Of a DNA stretch of 48,026 nucleotides, positions 14,979 to 21,663 are shown piece after piece. The notes under the pieces were generated by a model. The model was given only the letters and a program-made list of their open reading frames with translations. It made no database searches and was not told the DNA's origin. Location of the stretch: IMG/VR virus record IMGVR_UViG_3300030329_003604, positions 1 through 48,026 of that record; one strand, 5' to 3'. Source of the DNA: a virus. Each line of letters opens with the position of its first letter. Positions within the stretch are counted from its first letter, which is position 1. The translations under genes and the position numbers were made by a program.

Positions 14979-15488
14979 TTAACCGAGGTCAGGCCCGATG
15001 CGTGTTCCCGCTGTCGGTGCTGGGGCAGAGGAGGACCCCGCACTTCCAGCGTCAAAAGCATCTCCAAACATCGCATCGAGCTCTGCTGCTCGGGAGATAT
15101 CTAGAGGGGCAACAGCTTTACGTGGCCGAGAGATGGACCACCGCTCTCTCATCTGACCGTCAGTACCAGCCTCCTGCTTGCACCAAAGCCTTACTTCATT
15201 TCCCCGTAGGTCGATAAAGTTAGGGCTCTCAGGAGAAATCTGAGAGGGCTTTCCATGAAAACCAGCTGATGCCAAGTCTTCGGCAACCCAACCTTTGGTT
15301 TTCTCGGTGAGCGACATCCAAATCGTTCGCTCAACAGCATCTGGCACTTGGCTGATGCTGCCATCTTTCTCCTCTTTGGCGAGGATGCGGCACTTCAGAA
15401 CAATCTGTGGAGTGCCAGTTGATGCCGGTTGAAGGGCCTGCTCAAAAATCTGTCCGTGGTATAGACCACTAAAATTAAAATCGTTCAT
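14979..15488 (-). CDS. SSB-like/recombination accessory protein
   Basis: 169 residues, ATG 15488 after TAGGAG. Beta-rich N-terminal 120 residues (PQIVLKCRILAKEEKDG, RTIWMSLTEKTKGWVAEDL, NEVRLWCKQEA) like an OB fold or DUF669-type protein. The C-terminal tail is Ala/Ser/Pro-rich and disordered, ending TRIGPDLG rather than the acidic SSB tip. Its place next to a Sak4 ATPase and a RecB-like nuclease is the usual spot of the single-strand binding partner in such modules. Identity inferred mostly from context. Confidence 0.6.
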   Translation of the reverse strand: MNDFNFSGLYHGQIFEQALQPASTGTPQIVLKCRILAKEEKDGSISQVPDAVERTIWMSLTEKTKGWVAEDLASAGFHGKPSQISPESPNFIDLRGNEVRLWCKQEAGTDGQMRERWSISRPRKAVAPLDISRAAELDAMFGDAFDAGSAGSSSAPAPTAGTRIGPDLG

Positions 15489-15512
15489 TTGAAAAAACTC
15501 CTACCTGAACGC

Positions 15513-16289
15513 CTAAGAAGAACCCAGTGCGGTCTTAAAGTTAGACCACGCTTCCTGGGGTGTTTTGCCAGCCGAGATGAGACTCGGTAGCCCATATCTG
15601 TTTTTGGCAATAAAAGATGCCTGACCTTCGGTGTGGATGATACGCTCAGTACCACCACGGCCTTTGGATCGAAGCCCGTCTTTTGCCACAACGATTACGT
15701 TGTCGATGAAAAGGATCGCATCAGCCCAACGTTCAACACATGGCCATAAGGCTTTGTGCATGTCCGGTTGGTAGCGACTGAAGTCACCGCCACTCGGATT
15801 TGAAAAGTTGCCAATCTTCACATGACAAGGTGCGAAGATGTGCAGTCCCTTTTCAAGACGTAGCTGTTCGATGTCGTAGAATAGTTTTCGCCATCGTTCT
15901 GCTGCGACCTGATAGCCAGCCCCGTAAGCTTGGAACTTCTGCATGTCGCCGCCGTAATGCTGGTCACAAGTTTCCTTGATGCAGCCGACAGCCAAACCAT
16001 TGACGGTGTCGATAACAATCGACTTGTAAGGAACGTCGTCGGTTTCACGCAGCTCATTAATAAGCTTTTCAAAGCCACTGAAGCTGTTGATCTGATCGAT
16101 GTAATCGACCTTCTTGATGATTCCCGAGGTCATCAGGGTTACCACGCCATCTTCACCTTGAGTGGTGACAATTAACGGGTCGGGAGCTTGGGCAGCGAAC
16201 GATGTTTTGCCACTGCCTGGTGAGCCGAGGATGACGACACGCATTCCACGTGCGTCCGGCTCATTCTTGATAAGATCAAGAAATGACAT
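15513..16289 (-). CDS. Sak4-like RecA-fold ATPase (single-strand annealing/recombination)
   Basis: 258 residues, ATG 16289. P-loop GSPGSGKT (22-29), an ITTxG-like strand LIVTTQGEDG, Walker B SIVIDTVNGLAV (90-101) and a RecA-core layout without a filament N-domain: the Sak4/AAA_24 type found in phage recombination modules. It would promote annealing with the SSB-like protein encoded next. Its start overlaps the end of the nuclease gene by 14 bases. Length is normal for the family. Confidence 0.85.
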   Translation of the reverse strand: MSFLDLIKNEPDARGMRVVILGSPGSGKTSFAAQAPDPLIVTTQGEDGVVTLMTSGIIKKVDYIDQINSFSGFEKLINELRETDDVPYKSIVIDTVNGLAVGCIKETCDQHYGGDMQKFQAYGAGYQVAAERWRKLFYDIEQLRLEKGLHIFAPCHVKIGNFSNPSGGDFSRYQPDMHKALWPCVERWADAILFIDNVIVVAKDGLRSKGRGGTERIIHTEGQASFIAKNRYGLPSLISAGKTPQEAWSNFKTALGSS

Positions 16290-17322
16290 TTTGCGTCTCC
16301 TTCTTAGTTAGCCAATATTGCTCAAGTGCGTCATGAACCAGCGAACCGTATCGCAGTGCCGCACTATCCTCACGAGTTCGTTTTTCGATTCCCTGCACGT
16401 ACATGAAGTAGTACTTGGCTCGGCAGCTATTGAATGTGCCGATGCGGGAATGACTTAGATTGAAGCGTCCAGATGACGCAGCTCCCCTCCTTGGTTGCCA
16501 CGTATCGGAGTCGAGCGAATCCATGCCCGAGCAGAGCTGAAAGTACGGACATGGCGAGCCAAATGAATGGCAGGCTCCCGTGTTCTGGTAGAACAGCTTT
16601 TCATCTTCGGTACGCTCTATTTCCTTGGCGACCATGATGAGCTGGTTCAACGCAGCTTTCAGTTCCGATTCACTTCTTGTGATTCCAGTTTTCCGTTTGA
16701 AGTAGGTCTCAGCCTGTGTCCTGACCGTATGGGTGACTCTCGCTCCGTACATCTCAGGAGTTTCCTTCTTCAGGTCTCCCGATTGATATTGAGTCAGCGA
16801 ATCTTGCGAGAGCTTTTGCTTGAAGTACGAATCGTTTTCTTCGATTTCGATTCGAGAACCTAGCGGTTTGTCCTCAGTACCTTTAGGTATGGCTTTTGGC
16901 CGGAGAGCAACTTTACGAATTACATCGAGGTGGGTTTCTTCAATAGGCTGCTCATTTAGCCAACCCAGAATGTGGTAAAGGCTGATCTGCCGCTCAAAGC
17001 TGGTCTTGGTCAGCTGAGGGTGGAAAGGATTGTCCAGTGCCGATGATGTCGTTTTGTGCTCAAGGTTGATTAGTTGACCACGAGAGTTGCGAAGCATCGT
17101 GTCGAATCGACCGGTCAAAGTAAACCGAGTGCCTGGAATCGTTGCTGTCAGAGTCTGTTCGGCTGACACAACCTCATGTAGGTCATTGTCATGAACTTCG
17201 TCGTATACCTTTAATAAGGAAGCAGCGGACTGAACCTCATAGGCATCAGCACCCTGAATCTGCGCGGTGTGCAGATTATCAAGGGCAGCAAAGATCGGCG
17301 TTATCGGCTTATCAATCATCAT
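16276..17322 (-). CDS. RecB/Cas4-like PD-(D/E)XK nuclease with permuted domain order
   Basis: 348 residues. Catalytic motifs: GRFDTML (D74), LINLEHKTT (E88, K90) and the RQISLY helix (Q112, Y116). A C-x6-C-x5-C set (C251, C258, C264) follows. The usual N-terminal part of this family, SHSRIGTFNSCRAKYYFMYV with C300 and ALRYGSLVHDALEQYW with H330, comes after it, at the C-terminus. So the four Cys of a possible iron-sulphur cluster are brought together in permuted order. Likely the 5'-3' exonuclease that resects ends for Sak4. ATG 17322 or 17319 overlaps the stop of the HTH gene. Confidence 0.8.
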   Translation of the reverse strand: MMIDKPITPIFAALDNLHTAQIQGADAYEVQSAASLLKVYDEVHDNDLHEVVSAEQTLTATIPGTRFTLTGRFDTMLRNSRGQLINLEHKTTSSALDNPFHPQLTKTSFERQISLYHILGWLNEQPIEETHLDVIRKVALRPKAIPKGTEDKPLGSRIEIEENDSYFKQKLSQDSLTQYQSGDLKKETPEMYGARVTHTVRTQAETYFKRKTGITRSESELKAALNQLIMVAKEIERTEDEKLFYQNTGACHSFGSPCPYFQLCSGMDSLDSDTWQPRRGAASSGRFNLSHSRIGTFNSCRAKYYFMYVQGIEKRTREDSAALRYGSLVHDALEQYWLTKKETQNVIS

Positions 17323-17521
17323 TCGGTAACCTTCCGTTTCTTTCCGCTAGCCAAGTGTTTGCGGCTTCAAACGTCGTGAAACGCTGACTGCCTGGTTGGC
17401 AATGCGGAAAACCGTAGTTCTCGCACCAAAACCCAACGGTCTTGGTTGCAACTCCAAATCTCTTGGCGATCACGGATAAGGGTTGAAAACTGTCATGTTC
17501 AACGTCAAAATTCCATTTCAT
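17312..17521 (-). CDS. HTH_17/excisionase-like small DNA-binding protein
   Basis: 69 residues from ATG 17521, which has AAGGAG seven bases upstream; the longer frame is not supported. Winged-helix pattern LSVIAKRFGVATKTVGFWCE (17-36), then a basic turn and FTTFEAANTWLAER, as in MerR-like/excisionase proteins. First gene of the replication operon, so it may control it or assist origin recognition. Confidence 0.65.
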   Translation of the reverse strand: MKWNFDVEHDSFQPLSVIAKRFGVATKTVGFWCENYGFPHCQPGSQRFTTFEAANTWLAERNGRLPNDD

Positions 17522-17685
17522 GGGGCTTCTCCTTAACAGGTTGTTATTGGTGTCCCCGACCGCATGAGTGAATTTAGTATATAAATGCAACAAGATCACT
17601 TGACAATAATTTATTTTGCAGTCAAACTCACATGTAGCCGATAGGTGATAAGAGGACACAAACGTTAAAAAATAAGGGTTAGAGC
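17522..17685. promoter_or_regulatory. Divergent promoter region between replication operon and the 527-residue gene
   Basis: A 164-base AT-rich stretch without a gene. The minus-strand promoter is listed separately. On the plus strand TTGACA at 17600-17605 is a good -35 box but no good -10 follows at normal spacing. TTGAC at 17600-17604 and GTCAA near 17621-17625 form a 26-base interrupted palindrome that could be an operator controlling both directions. Confidence 0.45.
17578..17606 (-). promoter_or_regulatory. Promoter of the replication/recombination operon
   Basis: On the minus strand TTGTCA (17606-17601), 17-base spacer, TATATA (17583-17578), about 57 bases upstream of the first gene's ATG. 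Good match to a sigma70 promoter; its -35 box overlaps the opposite-strand TTGACA. Confidence 0.6.
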
Positions 17686-19269
17686 ATGAGTAGCTCAGAA
17701 AATCGCACTTGGGCAGATTTTGTGAAAACTTGGTTGGATGGTGGTGAGCTTGGTTCCGTAAAGGGGCTCGGATTGCGTAAAACCAAAAAAGCTATGTCGC
17801 ATAGCTTCACGCCTTATGACACATTGCAGTTGGGTCTAACTTTGCGTGAGCTCGGCGCGTCATTGGTTCAGGCTTCAAAACGTTTAGAGCTTGCTGAGGT
17901 TGAAGCAGCAAAAGTCCAGAAGCTGTATGTGCTTCACCAGGCGTTACACAATTTGTTCACTGGTGTTTGGGAAATCCGTGAATCAATTCAAACAGCGGTT
18001 GATGAGCGTGAAGGCATAGATGATGCCGATGTTGAGCAGGACAAAATTGTGCTCGAAGGCTATAAGCAAATGTTGAAAAGCCTCGACCCTAATACGGTGC
18101 AGTACGAAGAGATTCAGGGGATGGCAAACGCCATATTGGACAGGCTTCGTGTTGCAGAAGAGGATGGTATTCCTCACTGGAGCGATACATTAATACCTTC
18201 TGATTTCCAAAAGGTTACAAGCTTTGCTGCCGAGCATGAGCAGCTAAATATATTAGCCGCTATTTACGTGGACGAACTTCAGCACCATCAAAAAGAACGT
18301 GATGTCGCCTTGCAGCGTGTCTTGCGTAAACTCGACCAGCAAGGCATTGAATATCTTTGGCAGCTACTGGAGTTGGATCAGAGGCAAGCATATCAGGCTA
18401 TTGGTAATCCGAATGACGAGCCGCTATTCTACGCATTCTTAGATTCGTTCGGTTATAGCTGGAAATACAGGGGTAAATCACAAATGAAGTACCCGTCACA
18501 CCGATATGACTTTAGCGAGAAATGTCTTCGTAGGAAGTCGGGTAATGGTGTGATTGCAAAGGTTAAAAAACCCGACGAGGGTGAGATTAACGTTAAAGAT
18601 CAAGTTGCGTTTGTGATGAAGCACATGCGGAATGAGGTTAACGTCGCTACAGCAAAGGGCACTGTGGACGAAGCCTGGTTAAAAGCATTGTTCGGCATCT
18701 TGTGGAATCAGCGTGTTCTGCCTCAGCATATTGTTGTTGACGAAGAAATGCATGGGTCAGAGAAGTATTGCCGAAATGCGGCATTTGCTGTGTGGGAACT
18801 TGTTTATGGCGACCCAACGATTGTTTGGATGGAGGCTCCGTACACGTTGGACAGTATGGAGTATGGCGAGCATCGGCTTGAACTTCGAAAGGTGAGGTAT
18901 TGGACCGATGCCTTTATCGATAGCCACTACATTCAACACCTGATTAAACGGGGGGCAACAGCTCAGCCCTTTTTAGAAGAAGCAAATGCTGGCAGCTTTT
19001 TATTCAGTTGCTGCTTGGCCGTGTGGGAATGGTATGCCGACGTAGAGATCAGCTGTGGCTTTGAAACATATACGATTGAGGAGAAGCTGGACGGCGTGAA
19101 GCTGAAAAGCGGACCGTGGCACAAGTGGGACTTGGAGGGCCTTGGTAAGCCGTTGATGTGGACTGTCGATACAGAGGATTGGGGCAAGATAGCTCCAGCC
19201 CAGATCAGTCGAATCTCATTCAGGGACTTGTGTGAAAAAACACACACCCCCTCCGAGCAGTCGGATTAA
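17686..19269 (+). CDS. Unknown 527-residue protein, single-gene unit
   Basis: ATG 17686 with AAGGG upstream. I recognise no family. Seen: a helical N-terminal half with coiled stretches (LRELGASLVQASKRLELAEVEAAK, about 52-75) and an acidic middle (EREGIDDADVEQDKIV). The C-terminal half is Trp/Tyr-rich (WKYRG, WVELVYG-like WELVYGDPTIVWMEAPY, CCLAVWEWYADVEISCGFETY). No membrane segment, no nuclease or NTPase motif. It stands alone between two control regions, divergent from the replication operon, a usual place for a lysogenic accessory or defence gene. More A+T and different codon choice than the late genes by eye. Confidence 0.7.
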   Translation: MSSSENRTWADFVKTWLDGGELGSVKGLGLRKTKKAMSHSFTPYDTLQLGLTLRELGASLVQASKRLELAEVEAAKVQKLYVLHQALHNLFTGVWEIRESIQTAVDEREGIDDADVEQDKIVLEGYKQMLKSLDPNTVQYEEIQGMANAILDRLRVAEEDGIPHWSDTLIPSDFQKVTSFAAEHEQLNILAAIYVDELQHHQKERDVALQRVLRKLDQQGIEYLWQLLELDQRQAYQAIGNPNDEPLFYAFLDSFGYSWKYRGKSQMKYPSHRYDFSEKCLRRKSGNGVIAKVKKPDEGEINVKDQVAFVMKHMRNEVNVATAKGTVDEAWLKALFGILWNQRVLPQHIVVDEEMHGSEKYCRNAAFAVWELVYGDPTIVWMEAPYTLDSMEYGEHRLELRKVRYWTDAFIDSHYIQHLIKRGATAQPFLEEANAGSFLFSCCLAVWEWYADVEISCGFETYTIEEKLDGVKLKSGPWHKWDLEGLGKPLMWTVDTEDWGKIAPAQISRISFRDLCEKTHTPSEQSD

Positions 19270-19493
19270 ACAGACGTTTGAATGGTTAAACCATTGTACT
19301 GAGCAGTATATAGTCGGCACTCTGCCGCCTCTACTGAAAATAATTTATTGAGATATTGCCAAAAACCCCTTTATTTATAGATCAGAGTGGAGTTAGCACA
19401 AATAATCACAAAAAAAATCACTTTTTCGCGTATTGCCTGCTTCCCCTGGTAACCGAATTATGGTGTAATGGACTCAGTTGAGTGACATTTGAG

Positions 19494-19521
19494 CCGTTCG
19501 AGTGAAGAGCGGTCTTTTTTT
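19494..19521 (+). terminator. Rho-independent terminator
   Basis: CCGTTC (19494-19499) pairs with GAGCGG (19507-19512), seven-base loop, followed by TCTTTTTTT. It would end transcription arriving from the 527-residue gene and insulate the next promoter. Confidence 0.65.
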
Positions 19522-19526
19522 CGAAC

Positions 19527-19556
19527 TTGATACTCTGTGGAAAGAGGTGCTATATT
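19527..19556 (+). promoter_or_regulatory. Promoter of the HTH/toxin-like gene cluster
   Basis: TTGATA (19527-19532), 18-base spacer, TATATT (19551-19556), 41 bases before the ATG at 19598. The region up to the gene carries the Shine-Dalgarno AACAGGAG. Confidence 0.6.
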
Positions 19557-19597
19557 CACAACAAAGAAACGAAACGTGATAACAGGAGTAAAACAGG

Positions 19598-19882
19598 ATG
19601 AGGAAGGATTCGACGCATTACGCCAAACGAGTCGTCAGAGGGCTGTGTGAGTTAGTACGAGGTTTGCCGGAGTCATGCACCAAGTATGGCATCCAGCACA
19701 ACCAACTGGCCGGTTGGAGAGCAGGGATGAACATGCCAAGTTTCGCCCGAGTAATCGAACTGGCTGACATGACAGGTGTGTTAGAGGAACTGGTTGAAAT
19801 TGCTCAGGACATTGATGACCCACGTCTTAATAGAGTTCTGACGCAGCTGCAACTACCAGTAAACGAATCGGAGGCGAACTAA
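19598..19882 (+). CDS. Cro/CI-like HTH candidate
   Basis: 94 residues, ATG 19598. The stretch ESCTKYGIQHNQLAGWRAGMN (26-46) then MPSFARVIELADMTGVLEEL looks like a helix-turn-helix of the lambda-repressor type, followed by a helical tail. Stop TAA overlaps the next start (TAATG). It may repress its own promoter, and with its partner could be an antitoxin-like protein. Not a certain family match. Confidence 0.6.
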   Translation: MRKDSTHYAKRVVRGLCELVRGLPESCTKYGIQHNQLAGWRAGMNMPSFARVIELADMTGVLEELVEIAQDIDDPRLNRVLTQLQLPVNESEAN

Positions 19883-20205
19883 TGCAATTGAGTTGGACAA
19901 AGCACGCCGTTGTTCAGGGCTATAAACGCCTCGGTAGATACGGAATGGATGAAATCAATAGTCGAATTATCCAAAACGTTGATCGAGCTGAAATCACAAA
20001 CGGCGGTCGTGCCAAAATCCCATTCAAGATAGGACGGAAGAAATGTGTGGCGGTTTTGAAACCGCTGAATGACGACGGTCTAAAAGCTTTGGTAGTGACT
20101 GTTTGGGGAGATAGTCCTAGGTCTACCTACGACTTCGGTGACCCAAAGCGTCAAAAGAAACATGATTTGAAATTACGTCAGCCGCTGTGGCAGACAAGTT
20201 CTTAA
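19882..20205 (+). CDS. DUF4258/BrnT-like small basic protein
   Basis: 107 residues coupled to the HTH gene. Starts LSWTKHAVVQGYKRLGRYGM, then KIPFKIGRKKCVAVLKPLND and LKALVVTVWGD: the His-x-xx helix plus two strands of DUF4258/RelE-like RNase-fold proteins. Order is HTH then toxin-like, so a toxin-antitoxin pair or a simple regulator pair is possible. C-terminal tail is basic. Confidence 0.5.
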   Translation: MQLSWTKHAVVQGYKRLGRYGMDEINSRIIQNVDRAEITNGGRAKIPFKIGRKKCVAVLKPLNDDGLKALVVTVWGDSPRSTYDFGDPKRQKKHDLKLRQPLWQTSS

Positions 20206-20224
20206 CAAAGAAAGAGGTAATCAA

Positions 20225-20854
20225 ATGAGCAGTGTTACTGCAACGAATCGTGCCGGCAAGTCCGGCTTTACTAGAACTGGATTTAAAAAGAGAGGTGTAC
20301 TCGTGGGTTTTTTGAACCGCATAAATCCTTTTGCCAGAGAATCTGGCGGCAGCGTGGCTGAGCCTTACCAGCCTTCTAACCCTTATGAGATAAATCCCGT
20401 CGCACGTCAGCGTATGAAGGATGAAGACGTGCATAAGCTCGTCCGGCTACATGTTACCGGTTTGGCTTACAAAGCTTTTGGGGAGCAAGCATTCCAAAAA
20501 CTTATTGATAGGTATGGTTGGGATTTCAATGGGCCCAACACATCAAAGGTTTGGTGGGGAATTGTCGGTATAGAGTTTGAGGGCTCTAAGAAAGCGAATG
20601 CGTATATGCACAACCTTTTGAAGGATTCACCTGCTCATCGGGAGTATGTTAGGACGACTAAGAAGTCTCCTGGTAGTGGGACGAATTCTTTTGGTTACCT
20701 GACTCTTGTTGAGATAGCTGAGGAACTGGATCGCAGAATCCCAGATATCCATGTGACAGTTGAACTTTTGATTAACCCAAATAAATTCACTGTCGAATTC
20801 GGTAAACAATTTCAAATTCAAAATGGAGGTGCTGACAATGTTTTGGTTGCTTAA
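20225..20854 (+). CDS. Unknown 209-residue protein
   Basis: ATG 20225 after AAAGAGG. A basic, flexible N-terminus (about 1-50) precedes a mixed domain (HKLVRLHVTGLAYKAFGEQA, GWDFNGPNTSKVWWGIVGIE, TLVEIAEELDRRIPDIHVTV). No family recognised. Its 3' end overlaps the next gene by 17 bases. Confidence 0.6.
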   Translation: MSSVTATNRAGKSGFTRTGFKKRGVLVGFLNRINPFARESGGSVAEPYQPSNPYEINPVARQRMKDEDVHKLVRLHVTGLAYKAFGEQAFQKLIDRYGWDFNGPNTSKVWWGIVGIEFEGSKKANAYMHNLLKDSPAHREYVRTTKKSPGSGTNSFGYLTLVEIAEELDRRIPDIHVTVELLINPNKFTVEFGKQFQIQNGGADNVLVA

Positions 20855-21314
20855 GAAAAAGATAAACAAAGTGGTTGGTAAGAAGGCTAAATTACGTGCG
20901 GTTTCAGCCAAGGGTGATCCTAGTAATTTGCCGAAGGCAGATGTTACCTATTTCGTTAACACCAATCCGTTTGATAAGTCAGCGGATCGTATCAATCGGA
21001 TGAATCGTTGTCGTGAACATCTCATTGAGTTGATGAATGAAGTCCATTGGAAATGCTTTGAATATGAACGGTTCAATAAAGATGGAACTGAGCGTAAAGG
21101 CTACAACACTAAATGGAAAGCGTTTTGCGACCATGTGGATTACCGTCCGTATGAGATTCCTCGACACACTCAGTTTCGTCAGTTTATTCAGAGCGATAAA
21201 TCAAAACCACATGTGTTCGGATATGAGCTGAGTATCTGGTCTGAATGGTTTTCTGAGGAACTTGGTCGGCGTATCACGCCTAATGATTTGTTGTTTCCAA
21301 AGGAACAGAGCTAG
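20838..21314 (+). CDS. Unknown 158-residue basic protein
   Basis: I start at ATG 20838 because GGAGG ends eight bases upstream; the ATG at 20823 is itself next to that site. N-terminus MFWLLKKKINKVVGKKAKLR resembles a short hydrophobic/basic membrane-binding helix. The rest is helical with many Arg, Tyr and Trp (CREHLIELMNEVHWKCFEYE, YELSIWSEWFSEELGRRI). Not recognised; reads as a partner of the gene it overlaps. Confidence 0.6.
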   Translation: MFWLLKKKINKVVGKKAKLRAVSAKGDPSNLPKADVTYFVNTNPFDKSADRINRMNRCREHLIELMNEVHWKCFEYERFNKDGTERKGYNTKWKAFCDHVDYRPYEIPRHTQFRQFIQSDKSKPHVFGYELSIWSEWFSEELGRRITPNDLLFPKEQS

Positions 21315-21316
21315 CC

Positions 21317-21457
21317 ATGCTTGAGTACGACGACGAAGAATGGGATGTACTGGATTACATCATCATTACGGAGCTAGAGGACGGCTGTGATGACCACAGC
21401 GGTTGTGCTGCCAGCCTCTTGCTCCTGCTCGTCGGTACTTGGTTTTTAATTAACTAA
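21317..21457 (+). CDS. 46-residue tail-anchored membrane peptide
   Basis: ATG 21317, two bases after the preceding stop. Acidic first half (MLEYDDEEWD) and a C-terminal hydrophobic segment (residues 30-46, CAASLLLLLVGTWFLIN). No clear ribosome site beyond the overlap with the previous gene end, so translation would be coupled. Function unknown. Confidence 0.45.
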   Translation: MLEYDDEEWDVLDYIIITELEDGCDDHSGCAASLLLLLVGTWFLIN

Positions 21458-21488
21458 CGTTGATACCTGGGAAGTAAAGGAGTTACAA

Positions 21489-21662
21489 ATGCAAAAGCTT
21501 TTAACTGATAAGCAAGCTGCCGAATACCTCGGCATTGGAGTTAGTACGCTGTGGAAGTACGTACAGCGTAAGGAGATGCAGGTCGTTCGACTTGGGCGTG
21601 GTTCAACACGCTTCGATATCGATGACCTGAACAATTACATCGCAGAACGTAAGGGATCGTAG
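21489..21662 (+). CDS. xis: Excisionase-like HTH_17 protein
   Basis: 57 residues; ATG 21489 preceded by AAAGGAG. LTDKQAAEYLGIGVSTLWKY (5-24) followed by a basic wing (RKEMQVVRLGRGSTRFDIDD) is the MerR-like winged helix of phage excisionases and AlpA-type proteins. It ends one base before the integrase gene, the usual xis-int order. It would bend attachment-site DNA and favour excision. Family clear, excision role inferred from place. Confidence 0.75.
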   Translation: MQKLLTDKQAAEYLGIGVSTLWKYVQRKEMQVVRLGRGSTRFDIDDLNNYIAERKGS

Positions 21663-21663
21663 G

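Larger units (their letters stand above)
19270..19597. promoter_or_regulatory. 328-base control region upstream of the small-gene cluster
   Basis: No gene. Contains an AT-rich stretch with AAAATAATTTATTGAG near 19340 that resembles ATAATTTATT in the 17.6-kb control region, a small palindrome CTCAGTTGAG near 19473, a plus-strand terminator (19494-19521) and a plus-strand promoter (19527-19556). Confidence 0.5.
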
